From an uncultured Roseobacter sp. (GTDB lineage Bacteria > Pseudomonadota > Alphaproteobacteria > Rhodobacterales > Rhodobacteraceae): a DNA stretch of 64,000 nucleotides. Under the pieces are notes generated by a model. The model was not told where the DNA came from. It made no database searches and saw only the letters and a list, made by a program, of their open reading frames with translations. The stretch's first letter is position 1, and each line of letters opens with the position of its first letter. The stretch lies in the NCBI RefSeq assembly GCF_947493125.1, contig NZ_CANLQB010000001.1:1-64000 (forward strand), given 5' to 3'. The position numbers were made by a program, and so were the translations under genes. This document shows, one piece after another, positions 37,140 through 46,053 of the stretch.

Positions 37140-37721
37140 TCAGAAACCGTTGGTCAGGGCGCCCTGGTTGTAGCTGCCCGGCGTGGTCGTGCTGGCGCCG
37201 CTGGCAAACTCCGCCCGGTAGGTCTTGAGCAGCCCGCGGGTGCCCTCCGGATTGGCGGCGATCTGGCGGAAGGTCTGATCCCCCCCGGCCAGGGCCCGGT
37301 TGTGCGAGCGCAGCAGCAGCTCCTTTTCAAAGGATGTCAGCTGCCCGGTGGGCTGATAGCCCATATAGCTCTGGTAGTCGGAAATCGCCGACCGGCTCTG
37401 GCGCCCGAGCTGGCCGTCCACGGTGCCGGCGTTGAACCCGAAATAGTTCAGCGAGGTCTGGATCTCGCGGCCTTCCTGCGTGGCGGGAATGGACGAGCGA
37501 TAGCTGCGCTTGGTTGTGCCGCTCTGGCGCACGGCGGGGGCGCGGTAGACCGGCTGTTGCTGGGCGCGGTTGCGGTCGACGTTCTTCTGGATCTGCGAGC
37601 CCACGACGCCGCCGATGATGGCACCGGCGATGAAGTCTTTCCCGTCGGCAGCCACCCGGGCAGCCGGGGCGAAGGCAATGGCCGCGGCGAGCGCGGCAGA
37701 TGTCATACGTGTCGAGAACAT
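37140..37721 (-). CDS. Secreted peptidoglycan-binding domain protein (short paralogue)
   Basis: 193 residues. Signal peptide (MFSTRMTSAALAAAIAFAPAARVAA), a Gly-rich AGAIIGGVVGSQIQ segment, then a PG_binding_1 domain with IQTSLNYFGFNAGTVDGQLGRQSR and DYQSYMGYQPTGQLT. It shares signal peptide style, Gly-rich segment, domain and NPEGTRGLLKTYRAE with the protein at 44,534-45,844, so the two are paralogues; this one lacks the long C-terminal domain. Confidence 0.82.
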   Translation of the reverse strand: MFSTRMTSAALAAAIAFAPAARVAADGKDFIAGAIIGGVVGSQIQKNVDRNRAQQQPVYRAPAVRQSGTTKRSYRSSIPATQEGREIQTSLNYFGFNAGTVDGQLGRQSRSAISDYQSYMGYQPTGQLTSFEKELLLRSHNRALAGGDQTFRQIAANPEGTRGLLKTYRAEFASGASTTTPGSYNQGALTNGF

Positions 37722-37882
37722 GGGTCTCTCCTTTTAAAATCACTGGCAGACAAACGCTGGAATAGGGGGAGCTGTTCCATGACGCGGCCTCACAACCGCT
37801 CACGGGCCCGTTCCGGCGGAGATATGCTGCATTTGGCGGCCCGGATCGGCAGAAAAGCACCAAACGGAGACTCTACTGCGGC

Positions 37883-38125
37883 TCAACCCTGCTCGTGCAT
37901 CCGCCGGGCGCGCAGGGCCAGCCGTTCCAGATCTGCGGCCAGCGTGATCAGCTGCGCAATCAGACTTGCATCGCGATGCATGGCAATGGCATAGGCGCGA
38001 TCCTGCACCTCGCTGGCACAGCGCTCCAGGCAGAGGGCCACATCCTCGAGCATCTCGCCTGGCTGGTGATCCGGGGCATGCCCCGGCGCATCTGGTTTGT
38101 CATTGTCCGACTCGTAACCGGTCAT
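37883..38125 (-). CDS. Hypothetical small acidic/His-rich helical protein
   Basis: 80 residues from ATG 38125 (MTGYESDND). A disordered acidic N-terminus precedes a helical C-terminus (LEDVALCLERCASEVQDRAYAIAMHRDASLIAQ...LERLALRARRM) with two Cys. An ATG five codons earlier is possible. Codon use fits a real gene; the family is not recognised. Confidence 0.55.
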   Translation of the reverse strand: MTGYESDNDKPDAPGHAPDHQPGEMLEDVALCLERCASEVQDRAYAIAMHRDASLIAQLITLAADLERLALRARRMHEQG

Positions 38126-38216
38126 ATTCCACTCGCGCACTCTTACCGTCTTGTGCAGGTGTGGGTAGCGGTCGGGGCGGGCCTGCGCATGTCACGTAGG
38201 TGCGCCACAGAAGGCG

Positions 38217-38963
38217 TCAGGTGACGGTGCCTTTTGTGTATTTCAGCACGCCGGAGCCGAGGCCGCGGATGGCGGCAGAGGTGCGGTCGCTGACATCCAG
38301 CTTGTCGAAGATGCGACGGGTGAGCGTGTCGACCGTATGGGGCGAGATGCCCAGGATATCGGCAATGACCGAATTGCTCTTGCCGTGGGCGATCCAGCGC
38401 AGGATTTCGCGTTCACGGGGCGAGAGGTTGGCGGCGGCGAGGGTATCATCGGCGGTGATCTCGCAATAGCGGATATGCGCAACCTGGGCCGCGCACTGCA
38501 GCTCGAAGACCTGTTCGGGTGACGGGTCGAGATTGCGATGACCAAAGCCCATGCCGACGTAGGCATGGCGCATGTTGGGGCCGAAGACCTGTACCGCGAG
38601 CCCGTCGCCCAGATCGGCTGCTTCCAGATCGTCCAGGTAGTCTGTCTGCGCGGGCATCAGTTCGGTGATCTGGTCGGCGTGAGACCACAGGAAAGGCTGA
38701 GAGAAGCGGGCGGCCAGATCGGGGATCGGGTCCACCTGCACCAGATTGTCGCCGAGGTAGTGGCAGACCCAGTCCTCGGGGAAGCCGAAGGTGGCGATGC
38801 CGCGGGTATCGGTGTGGCCGTCACGCTGGTCATCGCTGTGATAGCTCACCCGCTGGATGCCGCAGGCGGTGAAATGGTCTACGGTGTAGTGCCAGAGATC
38901 GGAGAGATGGTCGGTGGATTTGCACTGCTGGGCAAACTGGCTGAGTGACTGGCGTTTGATCAT
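38217..38963 (-). CDS. LuxR-family regulator with autoinducer-binding-type domain
   Basis: 248 residues from ATG 38963 ([10 protein letters not shown]). Residues ~20-160 match the autoinducer-binding domain, with conserved Trp and Tyr ([10 protein letters not shown]), Asp-Pro (QVDPIP) and Trp (FLWSHAD) in the usual order. The C-terminal HTH is [43 protein letters not shown]. No luxI-type synthase is in the window, so it looks like a solo. It is divergent from the zinc-finger gene across 215 bases that hold two 17-bp palindromes. Confidence 0.88.
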   Translation of the reverse strand: MIKRQSLSQFAQQCKSTDHLSDLWHYTVDHFTACGIQRVSYHSDDQRDGHTDTRGIATFGFPEDWVCHYLGDNLVQVDPIPDLAARFSQPFLWSHADQITELMPAQTDYLDDLEAADLGDGLAVQVFGPNMRHAYVGMGFGHRNLDPSPEQVFELQCAAQVAHIRYCEITADDTLAAANLSPREREILRWIAHGKSNSVIADILGISPHTVDTLTRRIFDKLDVSDRTSAAIRGLGSGVLKYTKGTVT

Positions 38964-39130
38964 GGAGCGGACCTCCCCCTGCGGCGCAGAATACCGCGGA
39001 GGCCCGCACTGTCGAGAGGATCTCGGAAAGGCCGCAATGCCGATATTCACTGAGGTTGAATGACTGTCGGGTTCCGGATTGCCTCGGGGGCAGTGTCTTG
39101 GGCGCGCCGGCCGGTCTTGACATAGGCGAT

Positions 39131-39165
39131 GTCAGGGATTACCTGACTGTCAGGGTAAACCTGAC
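39131..39165. promoter_or_regulatory. Two tandem 17-bp palindromes (probable operator)
   Basis: GTCAGGGATTACCTGAC (39131-39147) and GTCAGGGTAAACCTGAC (39149-39165) each have six-base arms GTCAGG/CCTGAC, with one base between. The junction also forms CCTGAC-T-GTCAGG. They lie 13 bases before the ATG of the zinc-finger gene and in the gap to the divergent LuxR gene. The arms resemble the CTG...CAG arms of lux-type boxes. Confidence 0.78.
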
Positions 39166-39178
39166 GGAGTATTGCGCG

Positions 39179-39514
39179 ATGGGAAACCTGCATTGTTCGT
39201 TCTGCGGCAAGTCTGACCAAGAGATTTCCAAGCTCGCTGCCGGACCGGGCGGCTTGCATATCTGCAATGAGTGTGTGGAGGTGTGCCAATTGATCATGAA
39301 TGGCGCCGAAGCACGTCCAGCCTCCTTCGATCCCACGCACTGGCCGACGGAAAGACTGATCGGCGCGTTGGGCGCGCTCGATGCAACCGCTGAATCCTAC
39401 AAGGAACACCTTGCTCGCGCTGTAGACGCGCTGCGCGAACGCGATGTCAGTTGGGCAAAGATCGCTGAACCGCTTGGGATTTCGAGACAATCCGCATGGG
39501 AGCGGTTCAATTGA
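39179..39514 (+). CDS. ClpX-type zinc-finger protein with C-terminal helix-turn-helix
   Basis: 111 residues. The N-terminus is a ClpX C4 zinc finger: CSFC (6-9) and CNEC, separated by about 19 residues including SKLAAGPGG. The C-terminus ([21 protein letters not shown]) is an HTH. No AAA+ domain is present, so it is not ClpX; a small regulator is likely. The ATG 39179 follows the tandem palindromes directly. Local base composition is more A/T-rich than the flanks, hinting at transfer. Confidence 0.78.
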   Translation: MGNLHCSFCGKSDQEISKLAAGPGGLHICNECVEVCQLIMNGAEARPASFDPTHWPTERLIGALGALDATAESYKEHLARAVDALRERDVSWAKIAEPLGISRQSAWERFN

Positions 39515-39631
39515 AACCGGATGGCCCGCCTTCGCGGCATCGGGGCCAATTCCCCGTTTGGCTCTAGCCGGAGATCATGCGGCCGGCCTTCCACAGAGAT
39601 TTCTATTCTATAGGTTTGGCACGTTTGCATA

Positions 39632-39662
39632 GAAAAAGGCCCCGGCGGAGAACCGGGGCCTT
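39632..39662 (-). terminator. Intrinsic terminator after ctaD
   Basis: On the minus strand AAGGCCCCGG pairs with CCGGGGCCTT, and a run of T follows (plus-strand AAAAA at 39632-39636). It lies 17 bases past the ctaD stop. Confidence 0.82.
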
Positions 39663-39678
39663 GTGGATGCTTTGGCTG

Positions 39679-41349
39679 TCAGTGGGCCGGGTGCTTGTCC
39701 CAGTCTTCCCGCTTGGGCAGCTGCTCGAACGTGTGTTCGGGCGGCGGGCTGGGCAGGGTCCACTCCAGCGTGTCGGCGTATTCGTTCCACGGGTTGTTCT
39801 CACGCGCGGGTTTGCCGCGTGTCAGCGCGTAGGCCATGACGCCGAAGAAGAACAGGAAGGACGCGAAGCTGATGAAGGCCCCGATGCTCGACCACCAGTT
39901 CCAGTAGGCGAAGGCGTCCGGGTAGTCGATGTAGCGGCGTGGCATGCCCTGACGGCCCAGGAAGTGCTGGGGGAAGAAGGTCAGGTTTGCACCGATGAAG
40001 AACGCCCAGAAGTGCAGCTTGCCCGCCCATTCCGGGTACATCTTGCCGGTCATCTTGGGGAAGTAGAAGTAGATACCCGCGAAGATGGCGAAGACCGCAC
40101 CGAGCGACATCACGTAGTGGAAGTGCGCGACCACGTAGTAGGTGTCGTGGTAATAGCGGTCCACAGCGGCCTGCGACAGGACGATGCCTGTGACGCCGCC
40201 CACGGTGAAGAGGAAGAGGAAGCCGAAGGCCCAGAGCATCGGTGTTTCGAACGTCACCGACCCGCCCCACATTGTGGCGATCCAGCTGAAGATTTTCACC
40301 CCTGTCGGCACCGCGATGACCATCGTCGCCAGCATGAAGTAGGCCTGCTGGTTGAGGCTCATGCCCACGGTGTACATGTGGTGCGCCCAGACGACGAAGC
40401 CCAATGCTCCGATGGCGATCAGCGCCCAGACCATCGGCAGGTAGCCGAAGATCGGCTTGCGGGCGAAAGTCGCGATCACGTGGGAGATGATGCCGAAGCC
40501 GGGCAGGATCACGATGTAGACTTCCGGATGGCCGAAGAACCACAGGATGTGCTGGTAGAGCACCGGGTCACCGCCGCCTGCGGGGTCAAAGAAGGTGAAG
40601 CCGAAGTTGCGATCCATCAGCAGCATGGTGATGGCACCGGCCAGTACCGGCAGCGACAGCAGGATCAGCCAGCTGGTCACGAAGATCGACCAGGAGAACA
40701 GTGGCACTTTGAAGAGCGTCATGCCCGGGGCGCGCATGTTCAGGAAGGTGGTGATCATATTGATCGCACCGAGGATCGAGGAGGCGCCGGAGACATGCAC
40801 CGCGAAAATCGCGAGGTCCATCGAGAAGCCGCCCTCAAGCGTGGAGAGCGGTGGGTAGAGCACCCAGCCCACGCCCGAGCCGGACTGGTCATTGCCGCCC
40901 GGTGCCAGCACCGAACAAACCGCCAGTGTTGTCCCGGCCACATAGAGCCAGAACGACAGGTTGTTCATGCGCGGAAACGCCATATCGGGCGCGCCGATCT
41001 GCAAGGGCATGAAATAGTTGCCAAATCCGCCGAAGAGGGCAGGGATCACGACAAAGAACATCATCAGGATGCCGTGTCCGGTGATCAGTACGTTCCACAA
41101 ATGCCCATTGGGGGTGCAGGTCTCGCCGGATGCGAATACGCGTGCGCCTTCCATGCACATATATTGAACGCCCGGGTCCATCAGTTCCAGCCGCATGTAG
41201 ACGGTGAATGCCACCGAGATGAAGCCGGCGAGGGCCGAGGTGATCAGGTAGAGAATACCGATGTCTTTGTGATTTGTGGACATGAACCAGCGGGTGAAAA
41301 ACCCGCGTTCGTCATGGTGTTCGTGGCCATGAACGGCTGCGTCTGCCAT
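39679..41349 (-). CDS. ctaD: aa3-type cytochrome c oxidase subunit I
   Basis: 556-residue haem-copper oxidase subunit with twelve membrane helices. Visible key elements are [17 protein letters not shown] (haem a ligand), the Cu_B His and cross-linked Tyr in [24 protein letters not shown], and [15 protein letters not shown]. Terminal respiratory oxidase of the inner membrane. The other subunits (ctaC, ctaE) are not in the window, so ctaD stands alone, as in some Rhodobacterales. Confidence 0.97.
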   Translation of the reverse strand: MADAAVHGHEHHDERGFFTRWFMSTNHKDIGILYLITSALAGFISVAFTVYMRLELMDPGVQYMCMEGARVFASGETCTPNGHLWNVLITGHGILMMFFVVIPALFGGFGNYFMPLQIGAPDMAFPRMNNLSFWLYVAGTTLAVCSVLAPGGNDQSGSGVGWVLYPPLSTLEGGFSMDLAIFAVHVSGASSILGAINMITTFLNMRAPGMTLFKVPLFSWSIFVTSWLILLSLPVLAGAITMLLMDRNFGFTFFDPAGGGDPVLYQHILWFFGHPEVYIVILPGFGIISHVIATFARKPIFGYLPMVWALIAIGALGFVVWAHHMYTVGMSLNQQAYFMLATMVIAVPTGVKIFSWIATMWGGSVTFETPMLWAFGFLFLFTVGGVTGIVLSQAAVDRYYHDTYYVVAHFHYVMSLGAVFAIFAGIYFYFPKMTGKMYPEWAGKLHFWAFFIGANLTFFPQHFLGRQGMPRRYIDYPDAFAYWNWWSSIGAFISFASFLFFFGVMAYALTRGKPARENNPWNEYADTLEWTLPSPPPEHTFEQLPKREDWDKHPAH

Positions 41350-41644
41350 GCTCGAGCCTCCTGAGTATGCAGTTGGTGCCGCGTGGCGGTTCCCGGGCCG
41401 CGCGGCAGAATCTCCTCGGTTTTAGAGGGTGTTGTTGCGGCAGGCAATGATCGTATTGACGCAGCCGGACAAAAATCACGGCAGGGCCGCTGCGGAGGGT
41501 TCGCTATGTCAGATGACATAGTGGTTCGAATTTGACCGATCCCCGCTGAGGTTTACCGCCAGTTAAGCTTCCTCGTCCATATTTTGTTAAGTGGTGAGGC
41601 TTCCGGGTGAGGCCGTGGTCGGTACTTGGGTTGGTAAAGGAGAC

Positions 41645-42907
41645 ATGGGGACGATGCAGGTGGAGGTGCAGCAGCACAGTCCGGACCCCTCTTTGCAGGT
41701 GGATGAGACGAGCGCGGCCTTTCTGAGCCGCGTGGTCGGCCTGGTGCCGGGCATCATCTATGTGTTCAACCACAAGACCAAGAGCAATGAATACTCCAAC
41801 CGGTCGATGGCGGAGCTCCTCGGCTACACCTCCGACGAGGTGATCGCCATGGGGGACACCTTGGTGGAGCGTGTGGTGCATGAGGACGACCTGCCCGGCC
41901 TGGTGGCCTATTTCGACAGCATGGCCGAGCTGCTGCCCGGTGACTACAGCAGCCATGAGTACCGCGATTATGCCAAGGACGGCTCGATCGTCTGGCTGCG
42001 GAGCATCGACACGGTGTTCGAGCGTGCCGAGGACGGGTCTGTCGTGCGGCACATTGGGATCGCCTTCGATATCTCGGCCGAAAAGGAGGCAACCGAAGAG
42101 CTGCAGCGTGTCAACCGGGAGCTGGAGCGGCGCGTCCAGGCGCGCACGGCCCAGCTGGAGGTGGTGAACCGCGACCTGGCCGCGCTGGTGGCCGAGCGGA
42201 CGGCAGAGCTGCGCGACGTGAACCGTGACCTCGAGAACCTCACCTATGTGGCGACCCACGATCTGCGCGTGCCGGTCAACAACCTGAGCAGCCTGACCCA
42301 TATGTTGCAAGAGGAGGCGGCGCCGCTGCTGCCGCCCGAGCATGTGGAAACGCTGGACTGGATGCGGGACGTCTCGGATCAGGCGAGCGAGAAGCTCGAC
42401 GCGCTGATCTGCGTGGCGCAGGCGCATTCCGGTGCCTTGCAGGATTTTGAGGCGGTGAACCTGGCGCAGGTGACCGAACGCGCGCTGGTCAATCTGCACT
42501 TCCAGATCAGCCGGGCGCGCGCCGTCATTCATACTGCCTTCGACCAGCCGACGGTGTGGTTCGTCCCGCGGGAGATGGAGAACATCCTGCAGTCGATGAT
42601 CGGCAATGCGATCAAGTATCATGCGCCGGGACGGCGGCCCCGGATCAACCTGCTGTCACGGCAGCTGGACACCCATGTGGAGGTGTCGATCCGCGACAAT
42701 GGCACCGGGCTCGATCTGCCCCGCGACGCCGAGAAGGTCTTTGGCCTCTTCAAGCGCGCGCACAGCACGCCGGAGGGCGCGGGCGTGTCGCTCTATTCGA
42801 TCCGGCGGGTGCTGGAGCGCGTCGGCGGCAGCATCGATGTGAGCAGCACACCCGGGGTGGGCAGCTGTTTCTCGATCCGCCTGCCGAACCCGCCGGAGGG
42901 CCCATGA
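41645..42907 (+). CDS. PAS sensor histidine kinase
   Basis: 420 residues from ATG 41645, with AAAGGAGA just before it. Lacks membrane helices, so it is soluble. PAS domain ~25-140 (VPGIIYVFNHKTK... GIAFDISAEKE), a coiled-coil linker rich in Glu/Arg (~145-205), an H-box THDLRVPVNNLSS, an N-box IGNAIKYH, and a G1 box DNGTGL. An ATGA overlap couples it to the response regulator. Confidence 0.9.
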   Translation: MGTMQVEVQQHSPDPSLQVDETSAAFLSRVVGLVPGIIYVFNHKTKSNEYSNRSMAELLGYTSDEVIAMGDTLVERVVHEDDLPGLVAYFDSMAELLPGDYSSHEYRDYAKDGSIVWLRSIDTVFERAEDGSVVRHIGIAFDISAEKEATEELQRVNRELERRVQARTAQLEVVNRDLAALVAERTAELRDVNRDLENLTYVATHDLRVPVNNLSSLTHMLQEEAAPLLPPEHVETLDWMRDVSDQASEKLDALICVAQAHSGALQDFEAVNLAQVTERALVNLHFQISRARAVIHTAFDQPTVWFVPREMENILQSMIGNAIKYHAPGRRPRINLLSRQLDTHVEVSIRDNGTGLDLPRDAEKVFGLFKRAHSTPEGAGVSLYSIRRVLERVGGSIDVSSTPGVGSCFSIRLPNPPEGP

Positions 42908-43341
42908 CCACCGCTGCGCCGGAACCCGCCATCGAGACCGTTCTTCTGGTCGATGACGACAAGGTCACCAACCTGATGCACGGGCGGCTGATCAAGCGCA
43001 CGGGGCTGATCGGCCAGATCGACGTGGCCACCGATGGGGTGGCAGCCCTCAATTACCTGCAGGCGCGCAGCGATGCCGGCGACGCCTGGCCGGAGCTGAT
43101 CCTGCTCGACATCAACATGCCGCGCATGGATGGGTTCGAATTCCTGGAGCACTACGCGCGGCTGCCGGAGGAGGTGCGCTGTGCCCGGACGCTGATCATC
43201 ATGCTGTCGACATCGGTGCTGCGCGCCGATCACGAGCGGGCGGAGGCGGATCCAAATGTGCACGCCTTTGTCAGCAAGCCGGTGCAAAGCGCGCATATCG
43301 AGGCCTTCGTCACCGCCTGTCAGGCGCGACGCGGTCCGTAG
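42904..43341 (+). CDS. Single-domain response regulator
   Basis: 145 residues and only a receiver domain: acidic pocket LLVDDD, phospho-acceptor Asp in ILLDINMP, switch Thr/Ser in MLSTSV, and Lys in VSKPV. No output domain, so it must act by protein interaction or as a phosphotransfer partner. Immediately downstream of, and coupled to, the PAS kinase. It is longer than CheY by a short insertion (SDAGDAWPE). Confidence 0.9.
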   Translation: MTTAAPEPAIETVLLVDDDKVTNLMHGRLIKRTGLIGQIDVATDGVAALNYLQARSDAGDAWPELILLDINMPRMDGFEFLEHYARLPEEVRCARTLIIMLSTSVLRADHERAEADPNVHAFVSKPVQSAHIEAFVTACQARRGP

Positions 43342-43677
43342 TTTCGCCACCCTCGCAGCCTGACGGCTTGGGTCCGGCGGGAGCATGACGTGCGGTCGTG
43401 TGGCCGCGCTTTCGAGGTGTTGTTGCGGGACCGGAGCGGTTGCTCGGCAGATCTGGCGCGGACATGCAGAGACGGTGGCGGCTGTTCCTGATCAAGAAAA
43501 TTGACGGTGCCGGGTCGGCCCGGGGAACCGAGTGCGAACGTATCGGGCGGCACCGCGGCTTTGTCACAATGGCGCTGTCGCTGCGGTCCGGTTGGCGGGC
43601 GGGTTACGAGCCCCAGCGTCCGGCGACTGCCACAGAGGCCTGTCGGGCCTTCGGGCAGGCGGACGGAGACGTAAGCG
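43342..43677. other. Intergenic region, 336 bases, no supported gene
   Basis: Both strands contain open frames, but their compositions are Arg/Pro/Gly-rich like antisense or random high-GC frames, and none has a credible RBS. No RNA structure was recognised. It separates the response regulator from the convergent lipB. Confidence 0.5.
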
Positions 43678-44376
43678 CTAGTCTGGAAGCACCGGAGCCG
43701 CGGCGCGGTCGGGCTGGTCCTGCGGCGGGTCGCCGAAGACCTCTGTGAAGGCCGCGCGCAATGCGAGATCCACATCGGGCATCTGCACAGGCAGGCCCAG
43801 ATCCACGAGGCTGGTGACCCCGTGCTCGCGAATGCCGCAGGGCACGATGCCGTCGAAGTGGCTGAGATCAGGGTCCACATTCAGCGAAATCCCGTGATGG
43901 CTGACCCATTTGCGCAGGCGGATGCCGATGGCGGCGATCTTGTCTTCCGCGGGCGCGCCGCTGGGCTGCGGCGGTTTCTCGGGTCGCTCTACCCAGACGC
44001 CAACGCGGCCCTCGCGCACCACGCCGGTGACGGTGAAGGCGTCGAGCGTGGCGATGACCCAGGCCTCCAGCTGCTGCACGAAGCGGCGCACGTCGCGTCC
44101 GCGGCGGCCCACATCGAGCATCACGTAAGCCACGCGCTGGCCGGGCCCGTGATAGGTATACTGTCCGCCACGGCGGGTGGGATAGACCGGGAAGCGCCGT
44201 GGATCGGTGAGATCCTCCGCGCGCGCGCTGGTGCCGGCGGAATAGAGCGGCGGATGCTCGAGCAGCCAGATGCACTCCTGCGCGGTGCCGGCGGCGATGG
44301 CCTCGGCACGGGCCTCCATCCAGGTCTCGGCTGTGCGATAATCCGTCAGCCCGTCGGTCACGATCCAGTCCACCAT
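43678..44376 (-). CDS. lipB: Lipoyl(octanoyl) transferase
   Basis: 232 residues. Transfers octanoyl from ACP to lipoyl domains. Shows [19 protein letters not shown], the [14 protein letters not shown] segment and the catalytic Cys region DGIVPCGI with the Lys in [10 protein letters not shown]. Length fits the family. Confidence 0.95.
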   Translation of the reverse strand: MVDWIVTDGLTDYRTAETWMEARAEAIAAGTAQECIWLLEHPPLYSAGTSARAEDLTDPRRFPVYPTRRGGQYTYHGPGQRVAYVMLDVGRRGRDVRRFVQQLEAWVIATLDAFTVTGVVREGRVGVWVERPEKPPQPSGAPAEDKIAAIGIRLRKWVSHHGISLNVDPDLSHFDGIVPCGIREHGVTSLVDLGLPVQMPDVDLALRAAFTEVFGDPPQDQPDRAAAPVLPD

Positions 44377-44533
44377 GGCGCCGGTCTAGCGCAGCGCGCG
44401 CGCGGCGAAAAGCCCCTGCCGCGGCGGCCTCTTTTGATACCGGCGGGGCCTTGTTTGATGGAGGAAAGCCTTCGGTCGAATCAGATCCTGTGCTAGCGTT
44501 TGAGAATCAGATTTTTATCCCCGGAGATTTTTC

Positions 44534-45844
44534 ATGTTTTCCAAGTATTTGACCGCCGCAGCACTGGCCGCCTCCGTTGCAGCGATCCCCGCCTCGCGGG
44601 TGACTGCCGACGCGGGTGACTTCGTTGCTGGCGCCCTGATCGGTGGGATCGTGGGCCACGCGGTGACCAAGAACAACCAGAAGAAGAAGCGCGTGTACCG
44701 GTCTGGTATCCCGTCGACCCATGAAGGCCGCCAGATCCAGTCGTCGCTGAACTACTTCGGGTTCAATGCAGGCCGGGTGGATGGCCAGCTGGGGCGGCAG
44801 TCGCGCAATGCGGTCGCGGCCTATCAGGCCTATATGGGCTATCCGGCGACCGGCCAGCTCACGCCGTTTGAGCAGGATTTGCTGATCACGTCCCACAACC
44901 GCGCGCAGGCGGGTGGATATCAGACCACGCAGCTGATCGCGTCGAACCCGGAAGGCACCCGCGGTCTGCTGAAGACCTACCGGGCCGAGATGGCCGGTCA
45001 GGCGGTGCCACAGCAGCAGGCACCGGTGATCGTCGCCGCGCCGCAGCCAGCACCGGTCACGACTGTGGTGACCCCGGCGCCGAGCGTCGTGGCGCCTGCG
45101 CCCGCACCGGTCGCCGTGGTGGCGGCAGCGCCTGACGCGGAGGCGTCCTCCGCGGCGCTGCCGAACTTCTTCCAGAGCGGTGCGCCTGAAGCCTCCCTTG
45201 CGTCGCATTGCAACACCGTCTCCCTGCTCACCAGCACCAATGGCTACACCACCGCGGCGTCGATGACCGACCCGACCGCGGCGCTGAACGAGCAGTTCTG
45301 CCTTGCGCGCACCTATGCGATTGCCCGCAGCGAAGAGCTGATCAGCCAGGTGAACGGGCTGACGCCGCAGCAGGTGGCGGCGCAGTGCGACGGCTTTGGC
45401 CCGGTGGTGCAGCCCTATGTGGCCAGCCTGTCGCAGAAATCGCGGGACGTGCTGAACAAGGAGGTGTCGGATTTCGTGATCTCCACCGGCACGACGCCGC
45501 AGCAGTTGGCCGGCACGGCCAAGATCTGCCTGGGTGTCGGCTATCGCACGGACAACATGAACGTCGCGCTGGGCTCGGGGCTCATTCTCTATGCGCTGGG
45601 CGAGACGGTCTATGGCGAGTTGATGGGGCACCATCTGGCGCTGGGCTTTGGCACGCAGAAGAACCTGACCCACGCGGGCCCATGGTATCAGGCCGGACTG
45701 GCCGCGACGGATGCGGGGGCCGATGCGGTCTTTGTGCCCGGTCAGCCGGAACGCGCTGAGATCCTGCGCAAGGCATCCATGCAGGTGACCGCTGCGGCCC
45801 CGTCCCAAGCCGGCGTGCTGCCGGTCTTCTCGGTCACCGAATAG
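44534..45844 (+). CDS. Secreted peptidoglycan-binding domain protein (long paralogue)
   Basis: 436 residues. Signal peptide, Gly-rich AGALIGGIVGHAV, PG_binding_1 domain (IQSSLNYFGFNAGRVDGQLGRQSR ... YPATGQLT), and the conserved NPEGTRGLLKTYRAE, then a Pro/Ala/Val-rich linker (about 155-205) and a ~230-residue C-terminal domain not recognised. A hairpin terminator follows. It resembles the protein at 37,140-37,721 throughout its first half. Confidence 0.82.
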   Translation: MFSKYLTAAALAASVAAIPASRVTADAGDFVAGALIGGIVGHAVTKNNQKKKRVYRSGIPSTHEGRQIQSSLNYFGFNAGRVDGQLGRQSRNAVAAYQAYMGYPATGQLTPFEQDLLITSHNRAQAGGYQTTQLIASNPEGTRGLLKTYRAEMAGQAVPQQQAPVIVAAPQPAPVTTVVTPAPSVVAPAPAPVAVVAAAPDAEASSAALPNFFQSGAPEASLASHCNTVSLLTSTNGYTTAASMTDPTAALNEQFCLARTYAIARSEELISQVNGLTPQQVAAQCDGFGPVVQPYVASLSQKSRDVLNKEVSDFVISTGTTPQQLAGTAKICLGVGYRTDNMNVALGSGLILYALGETVYGELMGHHLALGFGTQKNLTHAGPWYQAGLAATDAGADAVFVPGQPERAEILRKASMQVTAAAPSQAGVLPVFSVTE

Positions 45845-45872
45845 GCATATCGCCAGCCTGACAGTCTGCACG

Positions 45873-45904
45873 CGCCCCGGCGGGACATCTCGCCGGGGCG
45901 TTTT
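45873..45904 (+). terminator. Intrinsic terminator after the long peptidoglycan-binding gene
   Basis: CGCCCCGGCG (45873-45882) pairs with CGCCGGGGCG (45891-45900) and is followed by TTTT. Confidence 0.88.
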
Positions 45905-45967
45905 GCTGAAAATGGCTCTTCACAAGCGTGGGCGGGCAGGCTAAAGACCTCACACCTTCCTAAGCGT

Positions 45968-46053
45968 GCGGATGTGGCGGAATGGTAGACGCGCAGCGTT
46001 GAGGTCGCTGTGGGGTAACACCCGTGGAAGTTCGAGTCTTCTCATCCGCACCA
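45968..46053 (+). tRNA. tRNA-Leu (anticodon GAG)
   Basis: Acceptor arms GCGGATG and CATCCGC close the cloverleaf; CCA is encoded. The anticodon stem CAGCG/CGCTG holds loop TTGAGGT (anticodon GAG); the long variable arm (TGGGGTAACACCC) and the T loop TTCGAGT fit a class II tRNA. Its 3' side abuts a recombinase remnant, which marks a likely integration end. Confidence 0.97.

Noticed and set aside
39577-41364. A 595-residue plus-strand frame opposite ctaD
   Set aside because: Rich in His, Arg, Glu and Asp repeats with no family resemblance; it is the antisense of the conserved oxidase subunit.
43398-43748. A 116-residue plus-strand frame after the response regulator
   Set aside because: Arg/Gly-rich, no RBS, and it overlaps lipB on the opposite strand.
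45950-46050. Continuation of the recombinase frame through tRNA-Leu as real protein
   Set aside because: That part is the antisense of the tRNA and is a well-known false extension; the recombinase proper ends near 46,073.
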